The notes under the pieces: model-generated
Seen by the model: only the letters and a program-made list of their open reading frames with translations
Database searches by the model: none
Told to the model about the DNA's origin: nothing
Position numbers and translations under genes: made by a program
In this document: positions 1-6,341 of the stretch, piece after piece
Position numbering within the stretch: the stretch's first letter is position 1
How the letters are laid out: each line of letters opens with the position of its first letter
Assembly (NCBI GenBank): GCA_937876385.1
Contig: CALFHQ010000192.1
Span: forward strand, 1 to 8,908
Direction of reading: 5' to 3'
Length of the DNA stretch: 8,908 nucleotides
Source of the DNA: an uncultured Pseudomonadota bacterium
GTDB taxonomy: Bacteria > Myxococcota_A > UBA9042 > CAIXZC01

Positions 1-1
1 C

Positions 2-2956
2 TGCGTGGAGGAATGCCCGGAGCAAGGCTGGGAATGCTCCCTCATCACCAACACATGCCCCGACTGCCAGTACATCTGTATTCCCCAGTTCGTTCACCTC
101 TGCCAGCCCTGCAAAGACAACAACGACTGCGGCGGAGACTTCGTGGATACCGGCGATCGGTGCGTGGATTACGGTCCCTACGGAAAGTTCTGCGGCGGGG
201 AATGCGCCTACGACGAGCAGTGCCCCGAGAACTACATCTGCGAAGAGCAGGACATCGGCGGAGACGCCATCGGTCAGTGCGTGCCGGAATCGGGTGTGTG
301 CTCGTGTTCCGACCTCTCTGTGAAGAAGGGACGCACGACCATCTGCTATCGGCAAAACGAGTACGGCACCTGCTTTGGGGAGAAGTTCTGCACCTCCGAC
401 GGTCTGTCTGCCTGCGACGCGCTGGAGCCATCACCAGAAGAGTGTGACGGCGTCGACAACGATTGCAACGGCATGGTGGATGACACCGAGACGGCGGGTG
501 ACTGCGAGGTCACCAACGCCTACGGAACCTGCCGAGGAAAGTACACCTGTGGAGAGGGGAACCTGGCGTGCAACGCCCCCCAGCCGAAACCGGAGACGTG
601 CAACGGCCTGGACGACAACTGCGACGGCCAGATCGACGAGATCTTCGCTGACACCAACGGGGACGGAGTCGCCGACTGCCAGTCAGAGGACGACGACGGA
701 GATGGAGTCAAAGACTGGGAAGACAACTGCCCGAACCACTACAACCCGGGCCAGGAAAACTTTGACTACGACAACATGGGGGACTTGTGCGACCCCGACG
801 ACGACAACGACATGGTCCCTGACGAGAGTGACTGCGAGCCCTACAACCCGATGGTGAACTCCAACGCCGCAGAGATGTGCGACGGGCTGGACAATAACTG
901 CAACGGGGAAATCGACGAAGGATACCCTGACGAGCCCGACCACGACGGAAAGGCGGACTGCGTCGACATAGACGACGACAACGACGGAGTAGAAGACAAC
1001 TTCGACAACTGCCCCGTCTTGTACAACCCAGACCAGCTCAACTCAGATCAACACCCCTACGACGGTGGAGACGCCTGCGACCCCGACGATGACAACGACG
1101 GCTTGTTGGACCAGAACGACAACTGCCCCACGGTGTACAACCCCTTGCAGAACGACACCGACATGGATGGCGTCGGGGATGCCTGCGCCGGGGACAAGGA
1201 CGGGGACACAATCCCCGACGACGAGGACAACTGCGAGATCATCTTTAACCCCGACCAGGTGGACACAGACCTCGACTCGATGGGGGACGCTTGCGACCCC
1301 GATGACGACAACGACGGGGAGCTGGACATGACCGACTGCCAGCCGCAAAACCCCATGGTGAACCACTTCGCCACGGAGCTGTGCGACGGCATAGACAACA
1401 ACTGCAACGGCCAGGTGGATGAAAACAGTTCGGTGGGATGCAAAGAGTACTACCTGGACCAGGACGGCGACGACTGGGGTTCCGAGTCAAGCAAGTGCAT
1501 GTGCGGTCCCCAGGGATTGTTCTCGGCCGAAAGTTACGGCGACTGCAACGACTTCGACCCGACGGTGAACCCGGGAGCCTTCGAAGACTGCAACACCACG
1601 AAGGACGAGAACTGCAACGGCTCAGACAACGACGAAGATGCCTTGGGCTGCTCCTTGTACTACTACGATGAGGACGGGGACAACTTCGGAGTCAACGACA
1701 CCAAGTGTCTCTGCGCAGGACTGGGCAAGTACACGGCCGCCACACCGGGCGACTGCGAAGACAACAACATCATGATCAACCCCGGCACCCAGGAAATATG
1801 CGGGAACTTCATTGACGACGACTGTGACGGAGACGAAAACGACCCCAACGCAGCAGGTTGCACCGACTACTACAAGGACAACGACTCCGACGGCTACGGC
1901 ATCACCCAGGACAATCTGTGTCTGTGCACCCCGTTTGGAAGCTACACAGCGGTCTTCGACGGGGACTGCAACGACGACCAGTGGTCCGTGAACCCCGGCC
2001 AGAACGAAGTGTGCGGAGACGGCTTCGACAACAACTGCAACGGCACCCAGAACGACCAGGACGCCATCGGATGCCAATACTGGTACGCCGACGGGGACGG
2101 GGACGGCTACGGCAACCCCGGTGACTCCCGCTGCCTGTGCGCCGGATTCGGCAAGTACACAACGCAGCTTCTGGCTGACTGCAACGACATCGTACCGGGA
2201 ATCAACCCTGGCGCCCAAGAGGTGTGCAACAACTCCGACGACAACTGCAACGGAATCATCGACGAAGGCTCTCACACCGACCTCTGCGCACAGTCCATGC
2301 CCCACGTCACCAACGTGATCTGCGTCGACGGGCAGTGTGTCGCCAGTGATTGCAGTGACGGGTGGCACGACGTCAACCAGAACGCTTCTGATGGGTGCGA
2401 GTGCAAGGACGACGATCTCGAAGACCAGAACGGCTCATGCGCCTTCGCTTACGACCTTGGAAGCCTCCCGGATACCGGGGCAGGAACCTCCGTCAACGTC
2501 ACCGGGAACGACCCTGACCGCAGCGGCGACTGGTTCCGCTTCTTTGCCCAGGACATCCCGGAAGCCAACACCGACTCCTTCCACGTCCGAGTGAAGTTCG
2601 TGAAGAACCCCTCCAACAGCTTCGTGCTCAGCCTCTACTGGGGCGGGTGCGCTGCCTCCCAGGAGATCTGCGCCGACGCCACCGATGGCGAGTGGTACGT
2701 GGACTTCTCCAATCCCGCCGCAACCACGCCGTGGCCCCCCATTCCCGGCCCCACGAGCATGGGAGGAGGGGAGCAGAGCTGCCGACCGGACTCCAACCAC
2801 GAGCTGACTCCGACCAACATGGAGGACGACACGGACAGCCTGTCCCATCGCTGTAAGGACAACTCCAAGCAGTTCTATGTCAAGGTCACCGCGGCCGATG
2901 GCAAACCCCTTACTTGCGACACCTACGAACTGGAAATCTCAAACGGCGTGTACTGA
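2..2956 (+). CDS. Large secreted Cys/Asp-rich repeat protein with MopE-type and thrombospondin-3-type motifs (5' partial)
   Basis: The reading frame is open to the left edge, so the true start and any signal peptide lie outside the window; the GTG at 5 has no special support. Residue numbers here count from that GTG (983 aa). Order of parts: a Cys-rich region (about 1-115), two 53-aa units each ending in a MopE-type motif (118-212), thrombospondin-3-like Asp-rich repeats (about 226-446), four tandem units of about 70 aa (478-758), a short Cys-rich linker (about 760-802) and a C-terminal beta-rich domain (about 803-983) resembling bacterial pre-peptidase C-terminal domains. The motif CDGxDNNCNG or a variant occurs eight times, beginning at C147, C199, C292, C460, C529, C599, C670 and C741. 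Such motifs are annotated as putative metal-binding (MopE of Methylococcus binds copper), and type 3 repeats bind Ca2+. By inference this is a disulfide-rich, metal-stabilised extracellular or outer-surface protein. Its exact role and ligand are unknown. Gene 2 follows after 30 bases in the same frame. Confidence 0.9.
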   Translation, partial: CVEECPEQGWECSLITNTCPDCQYICIPQFVHLCQPCKDNNDCGGDFVDTGDRCVDYGPYGKFCGGECAYDEQCPENYICEEQDIGGDAIGQCVPESGVCSCSDLSVKKGRTTICYRQNEYGTCFGEKFCTSDGLSACDALEPSPEECDGVDNDCNGMVDDTETAGDCEVTNAYGTCRGKYTCGEGNLACNAPQPKPETCNGLDDNCDGQIDEIFADTNGDGVADCQSEDDDGDGVKDWEDNCPNHYNPGQENFDYDNMGDLCDPDDDNDMVPDESDCEPYNPMVNSNAAEMCDGLDNNCNGEIDEGYPDEPDHDGKADCVDIDDDNDGVEDNFDNCPVLYNPDQLNSDQHPYDGGDACDPDDDNDGLLDQNDNCPTVYNPLQNDTDMDGVGDACAGDKDGDTIPDDEDNCEIIFNPDQVDTDLDSMGDACDPDDDNDGELDMTDCQPQNPMVNHFATELCDGIDNNCNGQVDENSSVGCKEYYLDQDGDDWGSESSKCMCGPQGLFSAESYGDCNDFDPTVNPGAFEDCNTTKDENCNGSDNDEDALGCSLYYYDEDGDNFGVNDTKCLCAGLGKYTAATPGDCEDNNIMINPGTQEICGNFIDDDCDGDENDPNAAGCTDYYKDNDSDGYGITQDNLCLCTPFGSYTAVFDGDCNDDQWSVNPGQNEVCGDGFDNNCNGTQNDQDAIGCQYWYADGDGDGYGNPGDSRCLCAGFGKYTTQLLADCNDIVPGINPGAQEVCNNSDDNCNGIIDEGSHTDLCAQSMPHVTNVICVDGQCVASDCSDGWHDVNQNASDGCECKDDDLEDQNGSCAFAYDLGSLPDTGAGTSVNVTGNDPDRSGDWFRFFAQDIPEANTDSFHVRVKFVKNPSNSFVLSLYWGGCAASQEICADATDGEWYVDFSNPAATTPWPPIPGPTSMGGGEQSCRPDSNHELTPTNMEDDTDSLSHRCKDNSKQFYVKVTAADGKPLTCDTYELEISNGVY
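356..640 (+). repeat. Two diverged 53-aa Cys-rich units in the repeat protein
   Basis: Residues 118-170 and 171-212 of the large repeat protein align as two copies offset by 53 residues. Each opens with N-x-Y-G-T-C, has two more Cys about 7 and 14 residues on, and ends in a C-x-G-x-D-x-x-C-x-G motif followed by an acidic D-D or D-E pair. The second copy lacks the spacer that follows the motif in the first. The similarity is seen by direct reading of the translation and implies an internal duplication. Confidence 0.75.
680..1342 (+). repeat. Thrombospondin type 3-like calcium-binding repeat region
   Basis: Residues 226-446 of the large repeat protein are dominated by D-x-D-x-D-G-type acidic loops. 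Four N-C-P (or N-C-E) blocks begin at N241, N335, N373 and N409, each followed by N-P-x-Q and then G-D-x-C about 18-22 residues later (ending at C262, C358, C394 and C430). This spacing is the thrombospondin type 3 pattern, in which Asp side chains wrap Ca2+ ions and Cys pairs lock the fold. A MopE-type motif at C292 interrupts the array. The segment at 263-305 recurs at 431-473, so a larger unit of about 168 aa appears to have been duplicated. EF-hands were considered, but the N-C-P spacing fits type 3 repeats better. Confidence 0.8.
1436..2278 (+). repeat. Four tandem ~70-aa metal-binding-type repeats
   Basis: Residues 478-547, 548-617, 618-688 and 689-758 of the large repeat protein form four head-to-tail units of 70, 70, 71 and about 70 residues. 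Each begins G-C-x-x-x-Y, continues with an acidic D-x-D-x-D-x-[WFY]-G loop, then C-x-C, an aromatic residue, D-C-[NE]-D, a N-P-G turn and finally a MopE-type Cys motif. The first unit's terminal motif (from C529) is degenerate, with T-T-K where the others have a G/D-containing loop. Copies are diverged at the residue level, so the array looks old rather than freshly expanded. Confidence 0.85.
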
Positions 2957-2986
2957 TTGTCCCTTGTTTCACCCTATTTGAAGCCC

Positions 2987-3661
2987 ATGACGACCCCCTC
3001 ACCGTCGAAACCACTGTTCTTGCCCCTGTTGCTCCTCTTGTGGTTGCTTCCCGCAGCCACAGCCGGCCAGGAACTGGAACCCGAAACACCCGAGACTCTG
3101 TGCGCCACCCGGTGCGGCCAGCTCCCCTGCGAGTTCACCAACTTCAAGGGCTTCTCACCGGACGGCAAGCTGGCCGGGTACATCACCGTGACCTGCCCCC
3201 CTCCCCAGAGCCACTCCACAGCTCGCCTCGTGTGGTACGTCAAGTTCCTCCCGAGATCCGTCGTGGGACGGATTCACTCTCGAAACAAGCGCCTCGAGGG
3301 GGTTCGCTTTCCCGACTATTTTCAGGACAACCGATTCGTCACCACCGAACTCTTCGGTCAGCATAGCGAGAAGGGCAAATGGCAGTTCATCGACTCCTCA
3401 AATCGCACCTTCGAAATCACCCTCTTGACCCTCGAAAAAGTCACCTGGACCCTGACAGTGCGTCACGGCACCAAAGTGCTCCTCACCTACAGCAGCAATT
3501 TCGACGAAATCTACTTCGACTTCCGCCCCCGCATCTACGAATCTCCAGATGGCCGCAAAGTGGCGGTAACACTGGACCTCGACGCCATGGTCCGGCGAGA
3601 TTCCGGGGTCGCTTTTTTCAATCTGCCCCCGGTGAAAGCTCCAACCGAGGCACCCCCCTAA
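2987..3661 (+). CDS. Secreted protein of unknown function
   Basis: This 224-aa protein begins with a clear Sec signal peptide: a short polar start with one Lys, a Leu-rich core at about residues 10-22, and an A-T-A cleavage site before G27. The mature part has four Cys (C39, C43, C48, C70), two S-P-D-G turns (57-60 and 186-189), and alternating hydrophobic/polar stretches that suggest a small beta-rich domain; the C-terminal tail is Pro-rich. I do not recognise the family. The frame is open back to a TTG directly after gene 1's stop (2957), but the ATG at 2987 places the signal peptide correctly at the N-terminus and is preferred. No convincing Shine-Dalgarno sequence precedes it, so translation may depend on coupling with gene 1, whose stop lies 30 bases upstream. 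Co-transcription with gene 1 is likely from this spacing, suggesting a related envelope or extracellular role. Confidence 0.8.
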   Translation: MTTPSPSKPLFLPLLLLLWLLPAATAGQELEPETPETLCATRCGQLPCEFTNFKGFSPDGKLAGYITVTCPPPQSHSTARLVWYVKFLPRSVVGRIHSRNKRLEGVRFPDYFQDNRFVTTELFGQHSEKGKWQFIDSSNRTFEITLLTLEKVTWTLTVRHGTKVLLTYSSNFDEIYFDFRPRIYESPDGRKVAVTLDLDAMVRRDSGVAFFNLPPVKAPTEAPP

Positions 3662-3668
3662 CTTTGCC

Positions 3669-3697
3669 TTGCATTGACTCCATTTCCGGTCTATCAT
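3669..3697 (+). promoter_or_regulatory. Possible sigma70-type promoter upstream of the PpiD/SurA-like gene
   Basis: A TTGCAT hexamer (3669-3674) is followed after 17 bases by TATCAT (3692-3697). The -10 box matches the consensus at five of six positions, the -35 box only at three. It sits in the non-coding gap between gene 2 and gene 3 and would give a leader of about 90 bases containing the palindrome at 3752-3765. Pattern only; promoter consensus in this lineage is not known from the window. Confidence 0.3.
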
Positions 3698-3751
3698 CTG
3701 CCGGCTATTGGGTGTGTTGTGCGCATTCAACCTGTTTTCGAACCGCCCTCC

Positions 3752-3765
3752 CGCCACATGTGGCG
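3752..3765. promoter_or_regulatory. Perfect 14-bp palindrome (possible operator or leader hairpin)
   Basis: CGCCACATGTGGCG is exactly its own reverse complement. It ends 28 bases before the ATG of the PpiD/SurA-like gene. As DNA it could bind a dimeric regulator. As RNA it could fold into a 5-bp stem with a CATG loop, extendable by CCT (3747-3749) pairing with AGG (3766-3768) across a two-base bulge. No T-run follows, so it does not look like an intrinsic terminator. Confidence 0.4.
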
Positions 3766-3793
3766 AGGAACGTGTAACCAGAGAGGATTTCGT

Positions 3794-5656
3794 ATGCTGG
3801 GGGAACTGAGACGACACTCGAAGTCATTCCTCATTTATCTGTTGTTCGCCATGATTATCGTGGTGTTCATCTTCACCTTCAACACAGGCGCAGGAAAGGG
3901 CGGCGGGTGTGGTGGCCAGGAGACTCCGGTATACTCCGAAGTGGGCGCCGTGGACATCGACGTGGATACCTACGTCATGGGTGTTCGACTCCTTCCCGGC
4001 TACATGCGTACCCCGGAAGGGACGAGCTTCGCTTTGGCAGCGGGCATCGACCTGCAGCTTCTGGCGAACCCGGAGTTGGAAGAGATGAGCCCCGGTCAGG
4101 CCTCGGCCTTCATGACCCTCATCGAGCTCGTCTACCTCGCCGCTGAAGAAGCCCGAAAGCTCGGGATTCGAGTGGATGACGACGAGATGAAGGCAGCGCT
4201 CTACAGTGGCTTCTACAAAGAAGAAGAGGTCACCGACGAGATGGGACTGGACACCACCCGAAAGGTGTTCGACCAGGAGCGGTACCGCAACTTCATCACA
4301 TACCGGCTCCACGCCTCCGAGAAAGAATACGAAGGCTTCACCAGAGCCGTACTGCTTGCGTTCAAACTGCACGGGATCATGTCCAACACAGTGCAGGAAG
4401 ACACCCTCGGCAAGGAACTCCTCGCCCGTGGGCAGGAGCACAAGGCCAACCTCAATTTCGTTGCGTTCTCGGTTGAGGACTTCCAAAGCAAAGTCCCCGT
4501 CACCGACGAAGAAATCGACGCCTTCGTGAAGGCTGACGCCGAACAGATCCAGTCTTACTACGACCGGCACCCCGCAGAATTCAAGTGGGAAGCCGGCTCC
4601 CGACTCCTGGGCATCCTCGTTGCTCCCGACGAAGTGGAAGCAAAAGCAGGGGAAGAGCCCAAGGACCCCAAGATCGTCGCCAAAGAAGACGCCGAGAAGA
4701 TCGTTCGACGCTTGAAGGGCGAAGAAGAGCTGTTCCCCGGCAACAAGCTCCCCATCGAGCTTGACCCCAGCAAGGGAACCCTCACCCTCTCCTCCGCAGA
4801 CCTCAATCGACCGGTTCCGACGGACCCCGTCGAGCGCTTCAAGGAAGTTGCCAAACGGGAATCCGACGACACCCAGACTCGCCCCTTCCAGGGCCAGTTC
4901 CTGGGATGGATGAACCAGGCCGGCATGGCCGCTCGACTCGACGACGAGATGGCTAAGGCCGTTGAAAGCGCCCCGGCCCTCACCGTGGTCGGACCCTTTG
5001 AAACCGAAAAGGGTTACTGGATTCTCATGACCGCTGAGAAGCGAGAAGCCAAAGACCTTACTCTGGACGACGCCCGCAAGGAAATCGCCGAGAAGCTCAT
5101 CCGCCAGACCAAGGGTGCCCAATCTGCCCAAGCAGCCGCCGAGACTCTCCAGGTCACCCTGGCCGAGTCAGACGAGAAGGACATCGAGAAGGCCCTGGAA
5201 GGGCTCGCCCAGCGCGCCGAGTTCAAGGACGCCCTCATCACAACGACTGTGGAAGAAACCGGACTGTTCTCCCTGACTCAGAGCCTCATTCCAAAGCTCA
5301 GAGACGTCAGCGGTATCAAGGACGACGTCCTCACTCTCACAAAGGAAGCTCCCGTAGCCCCGAAGGTCTATCAGAACAAAGAGGAGAACACCTTCTACGT
5401 GGTCAGCTTGAAGGACCGTCAGTACCCGCCGGAGACCCTCCCCGAGGACAAGCTGGAGCAAGCAGCGTTCATGGCCGACCTCACCTTGAGAGCCATGTAC
5501 TACCCGGCATGGTTGAGTGGAATCCACGAGAAAGCGCTGGAAGAAGGCAAAGTGTCTCGAACGCCTGAGTTCAACAATTACATTGAGGCCCTCAAACAGC
5601 AGCTCAACGAGAAGCTCCAGAAGAAGCTCCTGGAAACGGGCATCCCCGCCCAGTAG
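3794..5656 (+). CDS. Membrane-anchored SurA/PpiD-like peptidyl-prolyl isomerase-type chaperone
   Basis: The 620-aa product likely helps fold exported proteins at the outer face of the inner membrane. A short basic N-terminus is followed by one transmembrane helix (about 11-29) and a Gly-rich linker containing C39. A helical SurA_N-like region follows (about 75-260). A parvulin-like domain spans about 265-415, recognised from R-x-L-x-x-I-L-V (270-276), F-K-E-V-A-K-R (349-355), G-Q-F-L-G-W (367-372) and V-G-P-F-x-T-x-x-G-Y (399-408). About 40 extra residues separate the first strand from the rest, and the usual catalytic His of the first strand appears to be Gly (G273). The last 200 residues are charged and helical. 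The ATG at 3794 is chosen because AGAGGA (3782-3787) lies six bases before it and the membrane anchor then sits at the N-terminus. The frame extends to a TTG at 3674, but the added residues look non-coding. Overall design resembles PpiD, though residue similarity is low. Confidence 0.82.
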   Translation: MLGELRRHSKSFLIYLLFAMIIVVFIFTFNTGAGKGGGCGGQETPVYSEVGAVDIDVDTYVMGVRLLPGYMRTPEGTSFALAAGIDLQLLANPELEEMSPGQASAFMTLIELVYLAAEEARKLGIRVDDDEMKAALYSGFYKEEEVTDEMGLDTTRKVFDQERYRNFITYRLHASEKEYEGFTRAVLLAFKLHGIMSNTVQEDTLGKELLARGQEHKANLNFVAFSVEDFQSKVPVTDEEIDAFVKADAEQIQSYYDRHPAEFKWEAGSRLLGILVAPDEVEAKAGEEPKDPKIVAKEDAEKIVRRLKGEEELFPGNKLPIELDPSKGTLTLSSADLNRPVPTDPVERFKEVAKRESDDTQTRPFQGQFLGWMNQAGMAARLDDEMAKAVESAPALTVVGPFETEKGYWILMTAEKREAKDLTLDDARKEIAEKLIRQTKGAQSAQAAAETLQVTLAESDEKDIEKALEGLAQRAEFKDALITTTVEETGLFSLTQSLIPKLRDVSGIKDDVLTLTKEAPVAPKVYQNKEENTFYVVSLKDRQYPPETLPEDKLEQAAFMADLTLRAMYYPAWLSGIHEKALEEGKVSRTPEFNNYIEALKQQLNEKLQKKLLETGIPAQ

Positions 5657-5663
5657 AACCTGT

Positions 5664-6317
5664 TCATGTCCCCAGAACAAACCCTTTCACTTCACGCCAG
5701 ACCTGGAAAATGCTCCCTCCCAAAGAGTGGTCTCCCCCTTCAATGGAAACCAGGCGAGCTTGCGGTTGTCGCTCCACCAGAGCCCTTGAACTTTCAAACG
5801 GAATGACCTCGTCTCGGGTGCCGTGCACCACAAGCATGGGGAGGTCGAGGATAGAGTCCCCCACCGCATTTGCCCGAGCGTCTTCCACCAACTGGTACCC
5901 CAAGCGGTGCACCTTGTTGTCGCTGTAGTGCATCATGGAGATATACCCCATCGACTTCCACTGCGACAAAGAGGACCCAACGATGGCCGCCAGGCGGTCT
6001 CCCACAATCGTCAGGGCAGGACAAAACAGGCACAGCCTCTCCACCCGCTCTGGGTAGTTCAAAGCAAATCTCAAGGCAACCAGCCCACCCAGGCTGCTCC
6101 CCAGGAGCACCGCTTTGGGTCCCCCCGCCGGCACCATCTCGGCCACGGCTTCCACCTGCGCTGAAATGGTCAGCTTCTCGAAGCTGGGCAGATTCAAATC
6201 GGGGAGCTGGAGATAGTGGCCGTTTTTCTGGAGGGCCTGACGGAAGAACAGTCCCTTTGCAGAACCGGGACTGGAGCCCAGACCATGTAGATACGCAACC
6301 TGTAGTTCGCCAGCCAA
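5664..6317 (-). CDS. YqiA-like alpha/beta-hydrolase (predicted esterase)
   Basis: This 217-aa protein has a complete small alpha/beta-hydrolase fold. The N-terminal H-G-L-G-S-S-P-x-S-x-K-G segment (11-21) is typical of the YqiA/YcfP-type esterase group and holds the oxyanion-hole region. The nucleophile elbow is G-S-S-L-G (73-77), with S75 as nucleophile. The probable acid is D169 in G-T-R-D-E, and the base is H197 in G-G-D-H-S. No signal peptide is seen, so it is probably cytoplasmic and cleaves small ester or thioester substrates; the natural substrate is unknown. The start is TTG: a GGAAAGAGG ribosome-binding sequence (6325-6333, minus strand) lies seven bases upstream, and the next in-frame ATG (M61) would remove the first motif. 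It lies 24 bases after the TldD-like gene and in the same frame, implying co-transcription as the last gene of the operon. Its stop is 7 bases from that of the convergent gene 3. Confidence 0.85.
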   Translation of the reverse strand: MAGELQVAYLHGLGSSPGSAKGLFFRQALQKNGHYLQLPDLNLPSFEKLTISAQVEAVAEMVPAGGPKAVLLGSSLGGLVALRFALNYPERVERLCLFCPALTIVGDRLAAIVGSSLSQWKSMGYISMMHYSDNKVHRLGYQLVEDARANAVGDSILDLPMLVVHGTRDEVIPFESSRALVERQPQARLVSIEGGDHSLGGSIFQVWREVKGFVLGT

Positions 6318-6324
6318 CAGAGAA

Positions 6325-6333
6325 CCTCTTTCC
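6325..6333 (-). promoter_or_regulatory. Ribosome-binding site supporting a TTG start
   Basis: On the minus strand this reads GGAAAGAGG, seven bases before the TTG at 6317-6315. It lies inside the 24-base gap after the TldD-like gene's stop and decides the start of the hydrolase, which has no nearby ATG. Confidence 0.65.
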
Positions 6334-6341
6334 TTCGGGTG

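Noticed and set aside
680..1342. Asp-rich D-x-D-x-D-G loops as EF-hand or dockerin domains
   Set aside because: The N-C-P and G-D-x-C spacing and the Cys content fit thrombospondin type 3 repeats; no flanking helix pattern of EF-hands is seen.
1436..2278. Regular spacing that might suggest a CRISPR or satellite DNA array
   Set aside because: The period of about 210 bases is in frame, copies are conserved in protein motifs rather than in DNA, and there are no identical short repeats.
1622..2368. A 248-aa Val-rich open frame on the minus strand inside the repeat region
   Set aside because: Its Val-rich make-up is simply the antisense reading of the many GAC and AAC codons in the Asp/Asn-rich repeats.
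3674..3697. TTGACT as -35 box paired with TATCAT as -10
   Set aside because: The spacer is only 12 bases, too short for a sigma70-type promoter; the TTGCAT box five bases upstream gives 17.
3674..3793. N-terminal extension of the PpiD/SurA-like gene from a TTG at 3674
   Set aside because: The 40 added residues look like translated leader sequence, would bury the membrane anchor, and lack a ribosome-binding site, whereas the ATG at 3794 has one.
3824..5131. A 435-aa open frame on the minus strand opposite the PpiD/SurA-like gene
   Set aside because: No recognisable motif; low-complexity Leu/Val/Gly/Phe content mirrors Lys/Glu-rich codons of the real gene on the plus strand.
5661..5679. Inverted repeat TGTTC/GAACA at the convergent junction as a terminator
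   Set aside because: Only a 5-bp stem with a 9-base loop, low in GC, and no T-run follows on either strand.
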